Shown: piece after piece, positions 11,766 through 22,389 of the stretch
How positions within the stretch are numbered: position 1 is the first letter of the stretch
Layout: each line of letters starts with the position of its first letter
Assembly: GCA_030280995.1 (NCBI GenBank)
Contig: JASXTE010000004.1
Coordinates: 16,581,501 to 16,645,500, forward strand
Direction: 5' to 3'
Length of the DNA stretch: 64,000 nt
Origin: Hemileia vastatrix
Lineage: Eukaryota; Basidiomycota; Pucciniomycetes; Pucciniales; Zaghouaniaceae
The notes under the pieces: model-generated
The model's database searches: none
What the model was told of the DNA's origin: nothing
Seen by the model: only the letters and a program-made list of their open reading frames with translations
Translations under genes and position numbers: made by a program

Positions 11766-12480
11766 TTAATAATCTTTTTGTAATCTTTCCAAATCATTAT
11801 TAAAACTTTGAATTAAAATTCTTCTCTTCATTAAGTCTTCAGTATTGTTAGCAGGAGATTCCTGAAAATAATTTAAAGATTTATGCTTCATATCATCACA
11901 AAAGTCAAGAAAGAAATATCTATGAAATTCAGGATAATGATTAATATAATCATTTTGCACATGGACAATGTCATCTGTATTGGTGATTTCAATATCTTAG
12001 GAGTTGGAATAGATAGTAGAAGGATTTGGGATTAGAAGGATATTTATTAAAATTAAAATTAACAGACTAACTTTTTGAGTAAGGAAATAATGATTCAGAA
12101 AAACTGAATGGAGAAACTGGAATAACAGGATTGGGATCTTGAGATGGAGGAAGAAGCTCAGGATTAGGATTTTTAGAAGAAGAAGCTGTTTTGGCCTTTA
12201 TATTACAAAAGAAAGTTGGAATTTTTGATAATCTCTTTTTGGGAATAGTAGGATCTGGAAGGGCGGGTGGCTCAATATAGATGTTTATTCTGGAAGGAAT
12301 AATTGGAAAATTACACTTTATTTTCTTAAGCCTGAAAAGATCACAGACAGTTCTTCCCGGAAGACCAGGGTTAGAAGTCAGACATGGAACCTGGTATATG
12401 GTGCAAAGTTCAAATGGGACAGAAAGGTCTTTTGATGAAATATTGATGATGATATTGATTTTAAAATAAAAGTTGAAATT
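11766..12480 (-). pseudogene. Antisense Cys-rich gene of element A, decayed
   Basis: Runs opposite to gag-pol, starting about 110 bp inside the 3' LTR. Minus strand 12450-12300 reads SSKDLSVPFELC, QVPCLTSNPGLPGRTVCDLF and RLKKIKCNF, matching VPCLMSF-x-NLPGRTTCDLC and RSKKVKC of the gene at 49360 in element D; the second Cys of the C-x2-C pair is Phe here. The second exon is 11997-11766 (EITNTDDIVHVQNDYINHYPEFHRY...LMKRRILIQSF). Most differences between the two copies in the Cys-rich block sit at third codon positions. Between the exons the frame is decayed. I know no named family for it. Confidence 0.7.
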
Positions 12481-12578
12481 TTTCAGGACTAGTTAAGGCA
12501 AATGGTTGAAGAGGATAAAAAGAGGATGAATATTTGTTTAATCAATTATGCAAACTTAAAGAATGGAGACATTCTTCA

Positions 12579-12590
12579 TTGGAGGGAGAA
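12579..12590 (+). other. Polypurine tract of element A
   Basis: TTGGAGGGAGAA directly precedes the 3' LTR start TGTGCTTG. Element D has TTGGAGGGAGGA at the same place (minus, 49227-49216). It would prime plus-strand DNA synthesis. Confidence 0.7.
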
Positions 12591-13657
12591 TGTGCTTGTC
12601 CAAAGATTATTATGACACTAAATTTTATTAAAAATGTATTTTTGGGTAATTATTTTTGAGTTTGGAAAATCTAACCTAACTTTAAAATGGTTATATTAAA
12701 TAAATTAAGTATTAAAAGTGGTTAAAAAGGGTTGATTTTATGGGCCAAGATTTAACAATTAATTACTGGACAGTAAATGCAAGTAGAGATCTAAAAGTTT
12801 ATAGAAATCAAATTCAGAAGTATCAAAAACATTTGGGAATTTTTCTGGAATTTTCACTATTTTTCTACTATTTTTAATAATTTAATAATTATTTCTGATT
12901 ATTTTTGATTTTTCATAATTTTCTTAGCTTTGATAGTTTTTTATTAGGTGAATAAAGCTGCACAGGCTATTAAAATTAGAATAGAATATAAAGGAGAAGT
13001 AGCTTTATCATTTTTAATTTTTCTAGATTTTTTATTAGTATTTAAAAGGTTCTAATTGAGTCCAGAAGTCAATACAAGCTCTGGAATGCTCCAGTTAGGG
13101 AAAGTGGGGAACATGACATACTATGAATATAAAGCCTTTAGACTTGAAATTAGACATAATCTAAAAACTTTTATCTGAAAACAACCAAGAAAAAATGCAT
13201 ATAATACCAATCATTAATTATTTTTCATAACAAATTATAAAATTGTAATGCCCTTATAAATATAACACTTTAAAATAACAATTTATTAAATTGATTCATC
13301 ATCATAAATATTAACTTATAGGATAACATTTTAAATCTCTCATAATCAGGGATCTGAATATAATATCTAAATCTTATTAAAATAAAAGCTTCATAATAAT
13401 ATATTATTCAGTCATTTATATAACTTTTCTAAATACAGCTTAAATGTTGTATTTTTCAAGCTCATTATAAAGAACACAGATTCTATATCCCAACACCAGT
13501 AATAACAAATAGCTTATTTGTGACTTCATATTAATTAGAGTTTATAGCTTAGATAATTGTGAACACTTTATTTACTTAAAGGGACAGGGTTTTCTTTGGT
13601 TTATCCAACTCCCTTGGATTCTTCTTACAGCAAGGCAACTGTAAGAGTCTTTCTACA
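12591..13657 (+). repeat. 3' LTR of element A
   Basis: TGTGCTTGTC...TTCTACA; full-length match to 1446-2503 with scattered substitutions and small indels, implying an insertion that is not recent. It is followed by CCAA, the copy of the target duplication before the 5' LTR. Confidence 0.88.
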
Positions 13658-14312
13658 CCAAATGACCCATAGTGCCACAATTGTAACATTTTATTTTTCT
13701 TTTTTAGTTGAGAGCTGCTATAATAACAAAATTATCTTCCTTATAAACAGAAAATTGTTTGCTGTCCTTCTCAAGACATTTAAATACTTCGTCTAAACCA
13801 AATACTTTGTCCACTTTGATCAAGATACAAATGAATAACTCATGCTCCCTTGGCAACTTGTGAAATACTTAAAGAGAGAAAACTTTGTCATATACTTTCA
13901 GTCCAGTGAGCTTAATTTTTCTATTGATGGTTCTGAAATCCTTGAAAAACTGGCTAACATTAGTGTATTCAATGGTTAACAATTCATTAAAAGCTAGTTT
14001 TCTTCCTTGAGCATCTCCATTCACATACTTTCCTTTGAGTAGATCCCAGGATTTCAATATGTTCCCTTTTTTTCACCATAAATCTTGCTTGAAATGACAG
14101 CTACATTATCATCATTGAGGTGAAAAATAATTAGATGGTACAATTTTACTTTTCCTTTCTTCTACTTTATCACAAGTTCTGCCATTGATATAGTCTAGGC
14201 ATTTTATGCTGTCTAACTCTGCTTCCAAAATAGTAGACAAGAAAAAATAATTATTCTCATTGATTAAACAAAACAGATGAGTATTATGAGTGATATTTAT
14301 GGGTTCAGACAT
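13658..14312 (-). pseudogene. Ty1/copia Gag N-terminal part
   Basis: Starts MSEPINITHNTHLFCLINENNYF at 14312, typical of copia Gag (the motif F-x-L-x-x-x-N-Y-x-x-W, here with the Trp lost). A break follows, then 14057-13869 gives MKSWDLLKGKYVNGDAQGRKLAFNEL and INRKIKLTG, the UBN2-like Gag core. The frame ends at the element A junction with CYNCGTMGH, half of the CCHC knuckle completed at 1445. Stops at about 14110 and 13869 make it a pseudogene. Confidence 0.75.
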
Positions 14313-15036
14313 ACTTTTTTTGTTTATTAATGAATTAGATTGTACTTTTGTACTGATAATTTATTAAGTTTAATAAATATAATACTTTTTAATTTCAATA
14401 TAATCAATAAAAAATATAATATATATATAACTATTTACAACTAACTATAAACTTATGTCAATCAAGTGCATACTTATTTATATTCCTGTTTTCTAAAACA
14501 TGCATGATAGTTACAGGCTTTTCTCTTATAGCATTTCAAGTAACATGCTATTAATTTTCTCTCTTTTCTATACTACATTTCATACTCTCCTTTTATTTTA
14601 TTAACATTTGCTTTTCCACAATCTAAATCCTTTCATTTATTAGTTTTCTTACCTTTGAATATGTATACTGTTGTCAATTTTTTCTTACGTGATCTACAAT
14701 TAATTAATCTTCTGCTTCTTGTTTTATTGTAATCCCTAATTGCATGCCTTAAGTTAAAATGTTTATTTTTTATCCTTCCATGCCACCTTATCACTTTTAA
14801 ATTTTTCTTAATTAATTAATTTATCCTATTAAATAGTATTTCATTTCTTTCATTTATTTGTTGCAACACATTGTTTTTGTCTTTATCATCATTGATGCTT
14901 ATTGCATCTGTTAATTGTGTTTCATTACCATGAGATGCTGAATGGAGATATGCTAAGTTTGCCATGGCCACATTAAAATCCTTAGACTTGAATATTGGCT
15001 ACCATAGAAATGAAGTTGTCACAGTCTTTTCCAAAA
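14313..15036. other. AT-rich stretch, no gene seen
   Basis: Presumed 5' flank (leader and possibly LTR) of the copia element, since Gag begins at 14312 on the minus strand. I could not find LTR ends because the partner LTR is outside the window. No coding signal. Confidence 0.4.
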
Positions 15037-16290
15037 GTGTCCACTTGAAGGACAGTCTGTTTCTGAGAGGAAACCTTTTGAATTCTTAAAAGATACAATT
15101 TCACACATATAATATTTAAATGATATGCAGTATAAAAGTGTCCTTCTCAGTGATGTAAAGTCCTTCAAATGTAAAATTTTTAAAAAGTCTGAAAAACTTC
15201 ACTTTTATGGTTAGTCAATTCTCAAGTACTCAAGATAGTAAAAGAGCTCATTTTATATAAAGTTTCTAAGGCATCCACTTGAAGGATGGCCAGAAATTGA
15301 GAAAAAATCTTAAAATTCATAAAATATACACTGGTTACATATTTTATCTAGATAATTTGCATTATAAAAGTGTGCTTCTCAGAATCTGGCTGTCCTTCAA
15401 TATAACATTTTGGAAAAAGTCTGGGTCATCTTCAATTTTATGGTCATCCAAAAAACAAATATCATGGCAATTATAAAACTCATGTTTCTCTTAGAAATTA
15501 CCTAAAGTTTCAAAAGGAATGTTAGTCTTTTTCTGGGAAGGACACTTTTATAATTCATGAGAGATATACAGTTATACATATAATACCTAGTTGATATGCA
15601 TTATAAAAGTGTCTTTTTTAGAAACAGGCTGTTTTTCAGATGGACACTTTGGGTAATGTGTAATCAGATGGAATGAGATTCTCTAAGGGCCATAGTATTT
15701 TTTTTTGGTTAACCATAAAAATATAAATGCACTAAAAGTGGTCAAAAATGTCTACTTGAAGGATGGTCTGTCATTGAAAAGGAAACTTTTATAATGCACA
15801 TAATCTAGGTACTATATGTAATCAGTATATTTTTGATTAATAATAAAGTTGTCTCTCTCAGAAAAATATCATCCTTCAGGTGGAAAATTTAGGTACTGGG
15901 TTTAAAATGAGGTGTTTTACTAGCCCTTGTACCTGAAAATAAGTACAGTCCAACATTGAGAAGGACACTTTTATAACTCATATCATTTAAGTATTACCTA
16001 TATACCAGTGTATATTTAATTCATTATAAAAATTTCCTTCTTGAAATTGGACTATTGTTCAAGTGGACACTTTTGACCAACTCTGTGACAACTTCTATTT
16101 CATGGTTAAAAAAATCAAATACCATGACTATTAGAAAAGATAATGCCATTTTTTACACAGTATCTAAAGTTTCCATCTGAGAAACAGTCAATTTCTGAGA
16201 AGGACACATATAATTTTAACTACCTATGTTTTAAAGAATCTTACCCTCACTTATATCCACTTAAAGAGTGTCTGAATCAGCATCTTCCAA
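15037..16290. repeat. Tandem array of six ~237-bp units, each an imperfect palindrome
   Basis: Units begin near 15037, 15272, 15507, 15749, 15929 and 16168. Each has a left arm like GTCCACTTGAAGGACAGTCT then TTTCTGAGAAGGACACTTTTATAAT, a 60-70 bp AT spacer, and a right arm that is its reverse complement (ATTATAAAAGTGTCCTTCTC then AGAAACAGGCTGTCC). Spacing of the shared GAGAAGGACACTTTTA block is about 233, 239, 239, 183 and 240 bp; the short step reflects a deletion between units 4 and 5. The last unit lacks a clear right arm. Units have diverged considerably. No ORF. Confidence 0.8.
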
Positions 16291-17159
16291 TTCTCAGAAG
16301 GGAAATTTTCACTATTTCTAGCCAGATACCACAGTTTATTCTAACATAATTTAAAATATTAATCATGTATTCTAAAAACTCATTTCATTAAATTGTTTTT
16401 ATTAAATGTTAAATATTCTACCTGATGCATTATGAAAATAAAGTACAAATACCTCAAAAATTAATGATATAATGGAAAGCATATTCCAACACAAAATTAT
16501 TATTTAAAATAGATCATTAAGCCACAAGATTATATCAAATTCAAGAATAAGATTATCTAAAAATATTTTAATTATATTTAATTTCCAAATATCCTTTAAT
16601 TATTATGATCAAAAATTATAGAATTCTGTCAGATGAATTTAGCACAAAAGATTCAACTATACCTCAATCATTTCTAGTAAAATGGTAAGGAAAACTTCAT
16701 TAAATTATTATATGAAAAGAACAATATTATCCTATACATATGTGAAAACTATGATATCTGAATTCTCTTCACTTGAACCATTAAAATGAATATAATTTAG
16801 GAAAAGCCAAGGACTTGAAGAAAAATAATGCTCAAAATTTCTTCATATTTATATTTTTTTAGTTTTTCCCAAGTAAAAATTTGACTGATTAATCAAAAAT
16901 TACTCCAGCCTAAATATATGAGGGACATACAAATTAATACACTTGCTTTTTAAATTTTGAAAAACTTACTTATTTATAAATTGAACCCCATTACAATTGT
17001 GTTTATGCCCCATGTGACACATTAGCACCAAACTTTTTACTGACTGCCATTGAATTCCTTTCTGGAAGCCCATAACCAAGAATCTAGTGGTTAAACAAAT
17101 TTTTTTCTAACCATTCTGCACCATATGTGATGTGACAAAAAACAATTTGACTCATAATT
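16291..17159. other. AT-rich stretch, no gene seen
   Basis: No coding, RNA gene or repeat edge recognised. Confidence 0.3.
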
Positions 17160-18260
17160 TTGCTAGAAATGTGGTCTTCCAACATTGGCAGGGGCCTTTG
17201 TTGTGTGGTTTGGCATTGTTTGTGCATGTCTTAATTGGCATCTAATGAAGAATTGGGTGTTTTTCTGGATTTATTCCGTGAATATTGGGACTGTGGGTAT
17301 GTGGGTACTATCATTGGATAGCCCCGGATTTTCTATATATTTCATGTCTTGATAATAGTTTTCATATTCTAAGTTTTAAGGGGTCATTTCCTCATTTTTC
17401 AGTTACAAAAGATAGCTGTTTAATTTTGTTTTTTGTGTTTTACAGGCTAACCTTAAGTCTTAGGGTTAAGTACTTAGTACCATTGGATAGAGCTAATTTA
17501 GCTCTATATTTCATGTCTCAATGTTGTATAGCGTAATTCTGTGTTTTAAGGGTTTTAGTAGTTGTAGCTAATTTTTCTAAGTAGATTAGGTGTTTTTATT
17601 GGATTTCTGGCTTCAGGGAGGCCGGGCCGCTTCAGGCGGCACCTCCGACGTTGGGTGGCCTGCCTGCCTCTGTTTTAGAAGGTTGGGGAGCGCTTCTGGA
17701 GGGTTTTTTTATTCAATTTGGCTGGTACAGGCGCCAAATTCGTTGGTGTGCATAGGCTCTTAGATAGTGGTCTGTGTGTACATAGTGAATAAGACAGTTT
17801 GGGCAACTTTAATTATTATACAACCATCTGGAGGTGATATCCCTGTTCCTCACTCAGTTTTCACTGTTTTTGGCCACAATTGGCTGTGTTTGTTGCAAGG
17901 TTAGTTCTTCATTTAACTCAACTTTGGCAACTGTTTTTTCTGGTGTAGTCTTGCAAGCTATATCAAGTATTATTGCTGTCTCTGGTGTGGATTTGCAACC
18001 TACATCAAGTATCATTGCTTTCTCTGGTGTGGGCATTGGTCTACATTTCAGTTCTTTGGTCTGGTAGTCTGTCTGGGGACTACTTTTTTGGCTCATCAAG
18101 CAGTCAAGTGTGTTGAAAAGGGGCTTTAGCAAACAGGAACCACCTTACTTTAGCAAGTAAATCTCACTCTATTTTTCTAAAGGGACAGGGGATTTTCTCT
18201 CTGGTTTTTCTCCAACTCCCTTGGTCAAGGCCTATAGCTAGTACTATAGGATTGTCTACA
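17160..18260 (+). repeat. Probable solo LTR of the A/D type, left edge uncertain
   Basis: The right end 18175-18260 (TAAAGGGACAGGG, CCAACTCCCTTGG, ATTGTCTACA) matches the 3' ends of element A LTRs (GGGACAGGG, CCCTTGGATTC, TTTCTACA). No internal element region adjoins, hence a solo LTR. The left end may be the TGTGTGG near 17202 after a purine/GC run, but I see no clean target duplication. The stretch has a GC-rich pocket at 17612-17705 unlike its surroundings and a 42-bp tandem repeat (2.5 copies, 17938-18035, TCTGGTGTGGATTTGCAACC). Confidence 0.5.
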
Positions 18261-18582
18261 GCGATAAATCTTTATATAAATATAGAAACATAGGGTGAAA
18301 AATTTTTAACCACATGTCTAGTAATATTTTTATATATATGGTTATTTTTCTTTAAAAATGGGTTTCAAATTTAACTTGAAATCAGTATTCTTAAAAAAAA
18401 TTAAATTTTAAATCACATATAAGTATATCTATCATAAGGCAGTATTGTGAATGTGCAGATTTTGTAAATATCATTTATTATACTAGATACCCAAAAAATC
18501 TACTTCTCACTGACAAGACTGATAATGTCAACATATTCATCACCAAAAATTAGTTTATATTTCTCCCACTACCAACTCATTA

Positions 18583-18779
18583 GGGGGTATCAAAGTTAGA
18601 AATCTTACATTTCAAAATATCTCTTTTTCCACCAAATCAATCATGATTTTTTTTATAATATGCTATATTGTGCCCCCAAAACACCTTCTTACTTATAATT
18701 AACATCAAATTTTCTTTCTTTCTTTTTTTGTTGTGAAATACCTTTTAAATAATTACAAATTTTTATTCCTGATACCCCC
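18583..18779. mobile_element. MITE copy 2 (GGGGGTATCAAAGTT family), best copy
   Basis: 197 bp with ends GGGGGTATC and GATACCCCC and TA immediately outside both ends (18581-18582, 18780-18781). Interior is the reverse complement of 11068-11265. A TA duplication fits the Tc1/mariner group; that assignment is inference because no transposase is inside. Confidence 0.75.
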
Positions 18780-18820
18780 TATTAAAGAAACATTATCATC
18801 ACCATACACTATGCAATATA

Positions 18821-19032
18821 GAGGGTGGACTTTCTAGCAAGTGCCAGACCTGTACTCAGACAGAACTTGGATAGAATTCATACTGAACCCTACTTGAACA
18901 TCTGCCTAAAACTGTTCTTCTTGGTGGTGTTCATCCCTGATTGTATGGTTCCTTTGTCAATAGCTCAATGTATGTTGAATCTGTGGTGAATTTGAGTCCA
19001 AGGTTATGGACTTGCTAGCAAGTCCACCCCCC
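18821..19032. mobile_element. Small TIR element with self-palindromic ends
   Basis: Left end GGGTGGACTTTCTAGCAAGT and right end whose reverse complement is GGGTGGACTTGCTAGCAAGT; matching continues loosely for about 10 more bases. The right end includes the perfect palindrome GGACTTGCTAGCAAGTCC. About 210 bp long, no ORF. Target duplication not clear. Lies 40 bp from MITE copy 2. Confidence 0.55.
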
Positions 19033-19172
19033 ATATTTTGTGGTGATGTATAATTTTTTACAAAATTAAATCTATGCCATGGTCCACTGAGTTGAAAAAA
19101 ATATTCTTCCACAAAATGTAAATATGAAGTCAAATCACAACACATATCTTTTTCCAGTGGTCAGACAATTGG

Positions 19173-19899
19173 TGTCAGCCAGGCTACTAGACTTACCCAG
19201 TAAATAATTAATTATTTACTAGGATGAAGCAACACCTTTATTTCTTACTTTATTAATTATATTTACTTTATAACTTACTTACAATAATTTAACTAATTGG
19301 AATAAGTAAAAATCAAGTAAATTTTAAATGTCCCTCATATTTTTATCCCGTAACAATGTCCTCATGACAGTTTAGAGGTGAAATAAAAATATATTAATAC
19401 TAAGTATTAAGTCCAAATTATTTTATTTAAAAGTGGCATTTACAGGAACTTTAAAATAAATCAAATAATTTGATATATACAGTAAATACATTATATTGAT
19501 ACATTCTTTATAGAACAATATTAATATTTGCAATATCTTATTGTGGAATTTACTTTTCTCTCATTCTCCTGTATATAGATTTTTTTAACTCTTTGGTTTC
19601 TCTCCTTTTTGCCTATATAAGGCCTCTCATTCTGGTTTTTTTTTCCTCATTCTTCACTTACTTACAATTTATTCTATTTCATCAAATTAATTCTGTTACT
19701 ACTATTACTGCTTTAATATTTAAATTTTTGTAATTCTAATCCTTCCAAGAAATAATAATAATTCCCCTTTACCTTTAACCTGAGTAATATATTATAAAAG
19801 ATAAAAGTTATGTACCTTCCTTGAAATCTTGAGTTTTTCCACCTTTCACTGCCATTGGACCGCCGTTAGAACCTTCTAGATCAAGAGGACCCATTGACA
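19173..19899 (+). repeat. 5' LTR of element B
   Basis: Matches 26937-27668 throughout. A TATA box TATATAA at 19614-19620 (27384-27390 in the 3' copy) is the likely promoter, about 440 bp into the LTR, conserved in both copies. Confidence 0.9.
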
Positions 19900-20247
19900 A
19901 TTGGGATTCTATCCAAATCATTGTCAAAGCACCAATACCTTGAAGCCAGCAAATGTGGTACCATTGACTAGGAAGACTAATAAGGAATTTCTGACAAACA
20001 ACAAACAACAAATGTCAAAAGGCACATGTCTTACCTTTTTTTTCTGCGACTGGGAATCAAACCTTGCCCCAAAATTAAGGTTTATATAGGCGTAATTGTC
20101 TTATGTATTGGTAGTGACTATACCAGTTACTATTTGTAGGTCTCATTCTGCATATTTCATATTGCATGTATATCTTTTTACTCAGAACTCTGTAGTGGCA
20201 TTAAATTTCTCACATTAAAGGGGCAGGTGTCTGGCATATAATAATTT
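19900..20247 (+). other. Leader of element B with tRNA-like stretch
   Basis: No gene. After the LTR comes ATTGGGATTCTATCC, which is not an obvious tRNA complement. At 20045-20066 TGCGACTGGGAATCAAACCT looks like the complement of a tRNA T-arm and acceptor strand (GGTTTGATTCCCAGTCGCA), about 146 bp from the LTR, farther than usual for a primer site. Confidence 0.4.
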
Positions 20248-20775
20248 TTTTTCCTAGTTGACCAAGATAGAGAAATTTTGTTCTTAGTCCTAGAAGTAAT
20301 ATAATTGAATTAATTATATTATATATTTTTTTTAATTATTTCAGTTGAAATTTTTGTCCTGATAATTAAAATATTATTTTATTGCTTCAGTTGACATTTA
20401 GTCCTGGTCGTAAAACAATAAATACATAAATTAATTAATTAGTTATATTAAATTATTTTAGTTGACATTAAGTCCTGTTAATTAAATTTTCAGTTGAATC
20501 TTAGTCCTGATAATTATATATCAATATATAAACTAGTAATTATTTAAGAATTGTGTTAATTATTCCAGTTGGCACTTTTGTACTGATAATTAAAAAATTA
20601 TTTTATTATTTCAGCTGATTTATTTAAATTCTTGTAATAAAACATCAACCTCTTAATTAACTTAATAAATTAAAAAATTGTAATAATTTTTTCAGTTGAT
20701 TTTTTCCTGATAAGTATTTTATTTTCATTATTTCAGTTGATTAATAATCATGATAATTGATAATATACTTTAAAT
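20248..20775 (+). repeat. Array of ~30-bp units in the leader of element B
   Basis: About nine units following TTTCAGTTGACATTTAGTCC then TGATAATTAAAAT, starting near 20248, 20335, 20384, 20455, 20492, 20562, 20608, 20688 and 20738, 35-80 bp apart. The last units are worn. It lies between the LTR and Gag. Composition (CAGTT...AGTC-CTG) resembles in outline, though not base for base, the motif array of elements A and D read from the other strand. Confidence 0.7.
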
Positions 20776-20866
20776 ATTTTTATCCCTTATTTTTTCTTGC
20801 AACAACTTGAAGAATAAATGATTAAATATTAATAATTCCTTTCTCTCAGTTCAAGTTATGTAAACA

Positions 20867-22300
20867 ATGACTGATCTAAGTGCTTCTGCCCATGAAGAAG
20901 AATTGGACTTGATTTATTATGATGAGACTTCTGTAAGTTCTACTTTGACTGCTAAAATTTCTCAAATTAATCAATTGTTGAACCAAAAAGTATGTATAGA
21001 TGCAGGAAGTAGAAATAAAAATTGAGAAGACTGCTCTAGACTCAAAGCCCCCAGTGATCCCCCAGAAGAGCTTCCAAAAGGCTTCAAAATAAAAAAGATG
21101 CCATTGCAGCAGAAAGTCAACAACCTGTCAACTTAAATCAAGGAGTTGAAATCAGAGAACCTCAGGTTAAAAAAAAAGGTAGAGTTACTAGAAGAAAAGC
21201 TAAAAAATTTAGAGACTTTTATCCAAGAGAAGAGGAAACCTCATCCAGAAGGGAAAACCCCTACACAGTTTCCTCCTCACCAACAGGAAAAGGTAGAAGT
21301 GTCAAAATGGCAGTGGGACTGACTCAACACTCAGTGGGACTCCCTCCAAGCTCAAAAACTGCAAAAAGCAACTCAGGCAGGTCCTTCCAGACCCCAACAA
21401 TTCAACTCAACCCCTCCTCATCCCTACCAAGGAGAAAGAAAAAGGAAGAACAATAAATTTCAAATTTTGCCTAAACTATGGTAAGCCCCTCTATTGAACC
21501 TCAAGTGCCCTTTCTTGTTACTGATTCAGTTCCTTTAGGTAATTCTGATCAGGGAGATTATACCTTGTTACCAGTAGAGGCTGGCTCTAGTAGGCATATT
21601 ACTCAATATTCTGATGTAACTACTCCTTTATTATTAATTTCTACTTCAATGATAAACCCTGATATGGCTATTATAGATGAAACAGTTGATCCTTAATTTT
21701 ATGAGAGTCTGCAAAATTACTCTGTTTCCCTATTAGGAAATACTCCTGATGTAGCTACTATTAATGATGAATATTTGAGAGATATTATTACCAATAAATA
21801 ATATAATGAATAACCTCAAATTGACTCAAAAATTTAATAGTTTGTTAACTGAAAAAGGTTACCAAGAAGTGAGGAGTGAATTTCAGAGAGTTTCTGATGA
21901 TTTGTATCATTACAAAGTAACTCATGAGAAGAAATTTGCTTTGTTGAAAAACATCAAAAATGATTTGTCCAAGTTAAAAGAATACACGTCTATCTGTTTC
22001 CAGGAACTAGAGGGACATAAGTTGAACTTGAAAAGACTAAGTGGCCATTACTCATCTCTGAAAAACAAGAATAAATTATCTTTTGAAACTATGAATGAGA
22101 CATTACTCAGTATTTCAAGAGTGAAAACTAGGCTAACAAACATTGAAGAACAGTTGAACCCATTATTACATGACAAAAAGTATTCTTCCACATCTTTGAA
22201 AGAACCTGTTGCACATGATATTCCAATTGTACCTGAGCCTAGTTCATCTAAAGTAAAATTAGTGCAAGAAATGCCTGTATATATTCCTGAGTTTCCATAA
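20867..22300 (+). pseudogene. N-terminal Gag-like region of element B, coiled coil
   Basis: Starts MTDLSASAHEEELDLIYYDE at 20867. After a stop near 21024 a Lys/Glu heptad-rich stretch (KELKSENLRLKKKVELLEEKLKNLE) suggests a coiled coil. Further pieces: 21478-21696 and 21806-22300 (MNNLKLTQKFNSLLTEKGYQ..., LLSISRVKTRLTNIEEQLNPL), matching in position and style the region 63963-63202 of element E. Function unknown; a structural Gag extension is inference. Confidence 0.55.
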
Positions 22301-22389
22301 AAAATTTGATGATGCACCTTGTTCATCTACAGAAGGGTTAAAAAATGAGATTACTGCTCAGTTAGAGAAATTACATCTTCTTCTTACAT

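Larger units (their letters stand above)
1446..13657 (+). mobile_element. Ty3/gypsy element A, full-length with both LTRs, decayed
   Basis: Direct LTRs (1446-2503 and 12591-13657) flank a primer-binding-site-like sequence, gag, protease, reverse transcriptase/RNase H, integrase, a long 3' non-coding region with a repeat array, an antisense gene, and a polypurine tract. PR-RT-RH-IN order makes it Ty3/gypsy. Integrase ends without a chromodomain. The target is a copia Gag gene: CCAA (TTGG on the copia strand) stands on both outer edges and the copia frame rejoins when the element is removed. All coding blocks carry stops, so it is not autonomous. Same family as element D (48167-60529), with which it shares ORF order and motif repeats. 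Confidence 0.88.
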
